Made by a program: the position numbers and the translations under genes. Shown piece after piece: positions 32,176-35,773 of a stretch of 35,773 bases of DNA. The DNA is from JAQUCI01 sp964553255 (GTDB taxonomy: Bacteria; Bacillota_I; Bacilli_A; Erysipelotrichales; Erysipelotrichaceae), in assembly GCA_964553255.1 (NCBI GenBank), contig CAZKJS010000014.1:1-35773 (forward strand). The letters are read 5' to 3'. Below the pieces are notes generated by a model. That model worked only from the letters and a program-made list of their open reading frames with translations, did not search any database and was not told the origin of the DNA. Numbering within the stretch: position 1 is the first letter of the stretch; each line of letters begins with the position of its first letter.

Positions 32176-32191
32176 GTTAGTGTAAACTAAC
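32176..32191 (+). promoter_or_regulatory. GTTAG-N6-CTAAC operator-like box at the feoA promoter
   Basis: GTTAGTGTAAACTAAC is an inverted repeat (6-bp arms GTTAGT/ACTAAC) that begins directly after the -10. Its arms and spacing match those of the box at 14621-14636 in front of superoxide dismutase. TTAGT-n-ACTAA resembles sites of DtxR/SirR-type iron or manganese repressors, but no regulator gene for it is in this window. Confidence 0.65.
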
Positions 32192-32204
32192 GAGGAGAAA
32201 AACG

Positions 32205-32435
32205 ATGACTTTAGATGAACTAAAAATTGGGCAAAGCGCTGCCATAATAGCGGTTAAGGGGAGAGGGATATTGAGACATCGTTTGCTTGATATGGGGCTA
32301 ACACCTAGAACAAAAGTATTCTTGCGTAATATGGCGCCAATGAAAGATCCGATTGAAATAGCTCTAAGAGGATACACTTTAACACTTAGAAAAGAAGAAG
32401 CGAGAAATATTGAGGTGGTACTAGTAAATGAGTAA
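32205..32435 (+). CDS. feoA: Ferrous iron transport protein A
   Basis: The 76-aa SH3-like protein binds the cytoplasmic side of FeoB. The family pattern is clear: LDELKIGQSAAIIAVKG early, then RHRLLDMGLTPRTKVFLRNMAPM and DPIEIALRGYTLTLRKEEARNI. GAGGAG lies 7 nt before the ATG. It overlaps feoB by 8 nt, so the proteins are made in step. Transcription starts from a consensus promoter with the GTTAG-N6-CTAAC box directly after the -10. Confidence 0.95.
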   Translation: MTLDELKIGQSAAIIAVKGRGILRHRLLDMGLTPRTKVFLRNMAPMKDPIEIALRGYTLTLRKEEARNIEVVLVNE

Positions 32436-34446
32436 ATTTAAAATTGGACTTATTGGAAATCAAAACAGTGGTAAATCAACTTTGTTTAATGCTTTAACTG
32501 GCAGTAATCAACATGTTGGTAATTTCCCTGGTGTAACGGTTGAAAGAAAAGAAGGAATAATTAAAGGGCATAAGGACATTACCATTGTTGATTTACCCGG
32601 TATATATTCATTATCGCCTTACACTAGTGAAGAAATCGTAACTAGAGAGTTTTTAATGAAGGATAAACCAGATGCTATCATAAACATCATTGACGCTACC
32701 AGTATTGAAAGAAGTTTGTACTTAACGCTTCAGTTGATTGAACTTCAAATACCGATGATCTTAGCAGTTAATATGATTGATGAAGTAACAGTAAGTGGTA
32801 ATAAAATTGATGATAAAGAATTATCATCGCGTTTGGGAATATTAGCTATACCTATTTCAGCAATGCGTAATCAAGGGATTAAGCTATTGATTGATGAAGT
32901 AGATCGCTTATTGATCACTAAGACCAAACCAAAGTATGTTGATTTTTGTACTGGCGAGATTCATCGTGCTGTTCATGCTATATCACACTTGATTGAACCA
33001 ATGGCGAAGGAAAAAGGTTATAATCCACGTTTTATTGCCATTAAATTAGTTGAAGGCGATCATTTGATCAGAAAAGAACTAAACTTGCATGATCAAGACT
33101 CAAATATAATCAATGATATTATTAAAGACATGGAATATCATCTTAATATGGATAATGAAGCTGCTATGGCAGATATGCGATACAGTTTCATTGAAGAATT
33201 AGTTAAAAATGTATTCTCAGGAACAGGTAAGAAACAACAAAATTTAACTGATAAGATCGATCGCATATTAACTCATCGATTATGGGCGATACCAATTTTT
33301 GTGGTTGTAATGACATTGATGTTCTATTTAACCTTTGGACCAATTGGTGGTACTTTACAGGGGCTTTTAGAAGAGTTTCTTGATTGGGGAATTGGTTTAT
33401 CAGCTGATTTCTTGATGGGTTTGAATTTAAGTCCTTGGCTTAGTGGTTTGCTGATTGATGGTGCTTTGACTGGTATTAGTAGTGTGTTATCATTTGTACC
33501 AATTATTGTGACTTTATTCTTCTTCTTATCTATCTTAGAAGATACTGGCTATATGGCTCGGGTAGCTTATGTACTGGATAAATTATTACAAAAACTTGGT
33601 TTATCTGGTAAATCATTTGTACCGATGATAATTGGCTTTGGTTGTACTGTTCCAGCTATTATATCTACCAGAACTTTAGCTAGTGCTCGTGATCGTAAAA
33701 TGACTATCATGTTATTACCGTTTATGTCATGTACTGCTAAACTTCCTATATACGCTTTGTTTACCGCTGCCTTTTTCCAAAATAATCAAGCTTTGGTAAT
33801 GATCAGTATTTATTTGTTTGGGATCATGGTAGCAATATTATCTGCTTTATTATTAAAGAACACTGTTTTTAAAGGTGAAGGAACACCGTTTGTTTTGGAA
33901 TTACCGTTATATCGCTTTCCTTTATGGCGTAATGTTATTCGTCAAATGTGGGACAAAGCTAAGGACTTCATTGAAAGAGCATTTACCATTATCTTCTTAG
34001 CAAGTATGTTAATATGGTTTTTAAGTTCATTTGATTTTAGTTTGACAATGGTTGAAGATGCTTCAGTTAGTATGTTGGCATTGATAAGTGGTCAATTGAC
34101 GTTTATCTTTAAGCCACTTGGGTTTGGCACTTGGGAAGCAGTGAGCGCACTTGTAACTGGTTTGACGGCTAAAGAAGCAGTAGTTAGTACTTTAGGTGTT
34201 TTATTAAATATTAGTGATAGTTCAGCTTTAATTAGTGCTATTGGTAATCTCTTTACACCGATATCAACGATTAGCTTTATGATCTTTACCTTACTATATA
34301 TACCTTGTTTTGCGGCTGTTGCCGTTGTAAAGCGTGAAGTTGTCAAAGTGAAGGATACTATATTGATCTTGGCTTATCAAATGGCTGCTGCTTGGGTGAT
34401 GTCGTTTGTAGTTTATAATGTATTATCACTAATTTGGAGGATATAA
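32428..34446 (+). CDS. feoB: Ferrous iron transporter B
   Basis: The 672-aa inner-membrane Fe(II) transporter has an N-terminal G domain: G1 GNQNSGKST (10-18), switch I with FPGVTVER, G3 DLPG, G4 NMID and a G5-like SAM. A helical spacer domain (to about 280) and roughly eight membrane segments follow, with two Gate repeats, one including FGCTVPAIISTR (a Cys where iron may pass). Length is a little short of the E. coli protein but normal for Firmicutes. It overlaps feoA and abuts the small Cys-rich gene. It belongs to the promoter-box unit that starts at 32148. Confidence 0.96.
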   Translation: MSKFKIGLIGNQNSGKSTLFNALTGSNQHVGNFPGVTVERKEGIIKGHKDITIVDLPGIYSLSPYTSEEIVTREFLMKDKPDAIINIIDATSIERSLYLTLQLIELQIPMILAVNMIDEVTVSGNKIDDKELSSRLGILAIPISAMRNQGIKLLIDEVDRLLITKTKPKYVDFCTGEIHRAVHAISHLIEPMAKEKGYNPRFIAIKLVEGDHLIRKELNLHDQDSNIINDIIKDMEYHLNMDNEAAMADMRYSFIEELVKNVFSGTGKKQQNLTDKIDRILTHRLWAIPIFVVVMTLMFYLTFGPIGGTLQGLLEEFLDWGIGLSADFLMGLNLSPWLSGLLIDGALTGISSVLSFVPIIVTLFFFLSILEDTGYMARVAYVLDKLLQKLGLSGKSFVPMIIGFGCTVPAIISTRTLASARDRKMTIMLLPFMSCTAKLPIYALFTAAFFQNNQALVMISIYLFGIMVAILSALLLKNTVFKGEGTPFVLELPLYRFPLWRNVIRQMWDKAKDFIERAFTIIFLASMLIWFLSSFDFSLTMVEDASVSMLALISGQLTFIFKPLGFGTWEAVSALVTGLTAKEAVVSTLGVLLNISDSSALISAIGNLFTPISTISFMIFTLLYIPCFAAVAVVKREVVKVKDTILILAYQMAAAWVMSFVVYNVLSLIWRI

Positions 34447-34620
34447 ATGGAACTATTTATAATAGCTTTATTAGTTATTGTAGTCGTATTTGTCATACGA
34501 CGGATTATTAGAAACAAAGGTGGATGCAACAGTTGCGCTAAAACTGATTGTCACTTATGTGATATCAATATTTATGAGGAATATAAGCGCGATCATAAGC
34601 AAGATCAGGGTTTGTGTTAG
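34447..34620 (+). CDS. FeoB-associated Cys-rich membrane protein
   Basis: The 57-aa protein starts at the base after the feoB stop and uses the GGAGG that lies in the last feoB codons. It has one N-terminal membrane segment (about 3-17) followed by RRIIRNKGGC, and then C27, C30, C35 and C38 in GGCNSCAKTDCHLC, with a last Cys57. This matches the small Cys-rich proteins often found after feoB in Firmicutes and gut bacteria. A role as an iron-binding partner or FeoC substitute is proposed for them but not proven. Confidence 0.85.
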   Translation: MELFIIALLVIVVVFVIRRIIRNKGGCNSCAKTDCHLCDINIYEEYKRDHKQDQGLC

Positions 34621-34779
34621 ATTAATGAAAAATAGGGATTTAAATGAAATAGAAATCTTCTTTCACGCAGTTTTCACAGTGATAAGTTATATTGACGATG
34701 TAGAAAAAGTCTACTAAAAATAATTTTCATTTATATTCTCCTAGTTGTATATCAGTTACAGCCCTGATGTACTAAAAAC

Positions 34780-34806
34780 AACTTATTCGCAAGAATAAGT
34801 TTTTTT
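34780..34806 (+). terminator. Intrinsic terminator after the feo operon
   Basis: AACTTATTC (34780-34788) and GAATAAGTT (34793-34801) pair around GCAA, followed by T's to 34806. The rest of the gap 34621-34941 holds a 30-codon frame (34625-34717) without a binding site, and AT-rich sequence. I see nothing else there. Confidence 0.85.
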
Positions 34807-34941
34807 GTTTGTGATCAATCTGGTTATTTATGATATATAAAACAACAACTTTAATTAATAATATAGCTCAATATTGTGAAAATGACTGTTAATTATTAAT
34901 AAGCTTCGATATAATAATCTTTAGATTGTGTTGGTGATAAT

Positions 34942-35773
34942 ATGAAAAGATTGATGATACTCTTGATTGGTTTGTCGTTACTATATATAGTAAGCGGCTG
35001 TAGCCGCTCACCAAAAATTCATCTTGAAGAGAAAGATTTCATGGTTGAGGTCAACGATGAGTATTTTGTGCTTGAGAATTTAAGTGCAATCGTTAAAGCA
35101 AGTGATAATAAAGGAAATCCAATACCATTTGAAAACTTAAAGATCATGGGAGAGTATGACTTAAGTACTTGTGGTAGTTATCCCTTGACGATCACTGCTT
35201 CAGTTGAAAATCACGCCACCGTGGAGAATGTGATTTTAAATGTGGTTGACACGTCAAAACCGATATTTGGGTATGTTGATAAGGAAATACTAGTTTATCG
35301 CAATACAAAATTTAACGCTGATCCTAAAATGAACTTAATCTTTGCATATGATGCTTATGAAAAAGATGTCACAGATCGAATTCAATATGATCAAACAGTG
35401 ACTACTAATAAAGTCGGTGTTTATGAAGTGCTTTACAGTGTAAGTGATTCATCTGGTAATACTAATGAACTTAAAGTGAATTATCGTGTCACAGATAGTC
35501 TTATTGAGTTCACTAGATACATATATCAAAGAACGATTGATTTTTATTGGGGTAAATATTTCATTGTTGATGAAACATCTCGTATTTTGAATTATGATAC
35601 AGCGGTATATTACATGTTTACCAATAATGGTCAAGCTCAGTTTGAACGTGGCGCTGGCTTAAGTGTAAATCGTGACAATACCCAAGGTGGTATCACATTA
35701 ACAAAAGAACTTGATGGTATCTACATGTATCCACAAATGAAGGTTATGATCAATAATTATCTGTATACTGATT
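34942..35773 (+). CDS. Lipoprotein with Ig-like (DUF5011-type) repeat, 3' end outside window
   Basis: An open frame of 277 codons runs to the window edge without a stop. The signal peptide (MKRLMILLIGLSLLYIVSGC) ends in the lipobox VSGC, with Cys20 as anchor, so it is a surface lipoprotein. Residues about 30-100 and 105-180 look like two beta-sandwich domains. The second, DTSKPIFGYVDKEILVYRNT to YSVSDSSGNTNELKVNYRV, fits the bacterial Ig-like DUF5011 pattern (the VSDSSGN end is typical). The part after about 180 is a new domain I do not recognise. GGTGAT before the ATG is a weak ribosome binding site. Its job is probably surface binding or cell envelope work, not proven. Confidence 0.85.
   Translation, partial: MKRLMILLIGLSLLYIVSGCSRSPKIHLEEKDFMVEVNDEYFVLENLSAIVKASDNKGNPIPFENLKIMGEYDLSTCGSYPLTITASVENHATVENVILNVVDTSKPIFGYVDKEILVYRNTKFNADPKMNLIFAYDAYEKDVTDRIQYDQTVTTNKVGVYEVLYSVSDSSGNTNELKVNYRVTDSLIEFTRYIYQRTIDFYWGKYFIVDETSRILNYDTAVYYMFTNNGQAQFERGAGLSVNRDNTQGGITLTKELDGIYMYPQMKVMINNYLYTD

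Noticed and set aside
34490..34717. Open frame of 75 codons after feoB, and its last 30 codons (34625-34717) as a separate small gene
   Set aside because: It runs out of frame through the well-supported Cys-rich gene, and no start inside it has a ribosome binding site.
1..35773. CRISPR array, prophage, insertion sequence or integration site
   Set aside because: No regularly spaced repeats, transposase, integrase or tRNA-flanking direct repeat is visible.

Overview
The window is AT-rich DNA with compact operons, strong purine-rich ribosome binding sites, Gram-positive-type promoters, intrinsic terminators, a T-box leader and a purine riboswitch. Cys-anchored lipoproteins, mannose-family PTS genes, an AzgA-type permease and an FeoB-associated Cys-rich small protein point to a low-GC Firmicute (Bacillota). 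My guess, by inference only, is an anaerobic or microaerophilic gut-type lineage near Erysipelotrichia or the Mollicutes border. TGA is used as a stop (for example at the end of the adenine deaminase gene and the MFS gene), so the code is standard and not the Mycoplasma code.

Layout. 1-112: two minus-strand tRNAs, one cut by the window edge. 446-1836: a zinc-ribbon protein and a pirin. 1862-4326 (minus): a polar amino acid ABC importer behind a T-box leader whose specifier probably reads Arg. 4361-7645: PHP phosphoesterase, RimO and an MDR dehydrogenase. 7739-9494 (minus): a membrane PAS-GGDEF-HD-GYP protein split by one extra C in a C5 tract. 9643-10450: tRNA-Ser, a small membrane protein and tRNA-Leu. 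10523-13846: a guanine-class riboswitch, purine permease and adenine deaminase. 13890-15853: PrsW-like protease, superoxide dismutase and Dps.

15899-25784 is the most distinctive region. A GntR/HutC regulator and a Gfo/Idh/MocA oxidoreductase (minus) face a plus-strand operon: PTS IIA, IIB, IIC, IID, a YcxB-like membrane protein, a NanE-type epimerase, an unassigned PHP-like hydrolase, a sulfatase without a signal peptide, and the radical-SAM enzyme that would activate it. Matching palindromes lie at the regulator's own promoter and between the divergent promoters. I read this as import and phosphorylation of a small sulfated amino sugar, followed by desulfation inside the cell.

25803-32096: a Cof-type HAD phosphatase (minus), then a MarR regulator with its operator, a heterodimeric ABC exporter with one degenerate ATP site, and an MFS exporter. 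32148-34620: feoA, feoB and a small Cys-rich membrane protein for ferrous iron uptake. The same 16-bp box, GTTAG-N6-CTAAC, lies just downstream of the -10 elements of feoA and of the superoxide dismutase gene. This suggests one metal- or redox-sensing regulator for both. The window ends inside a lipoprotein gene.
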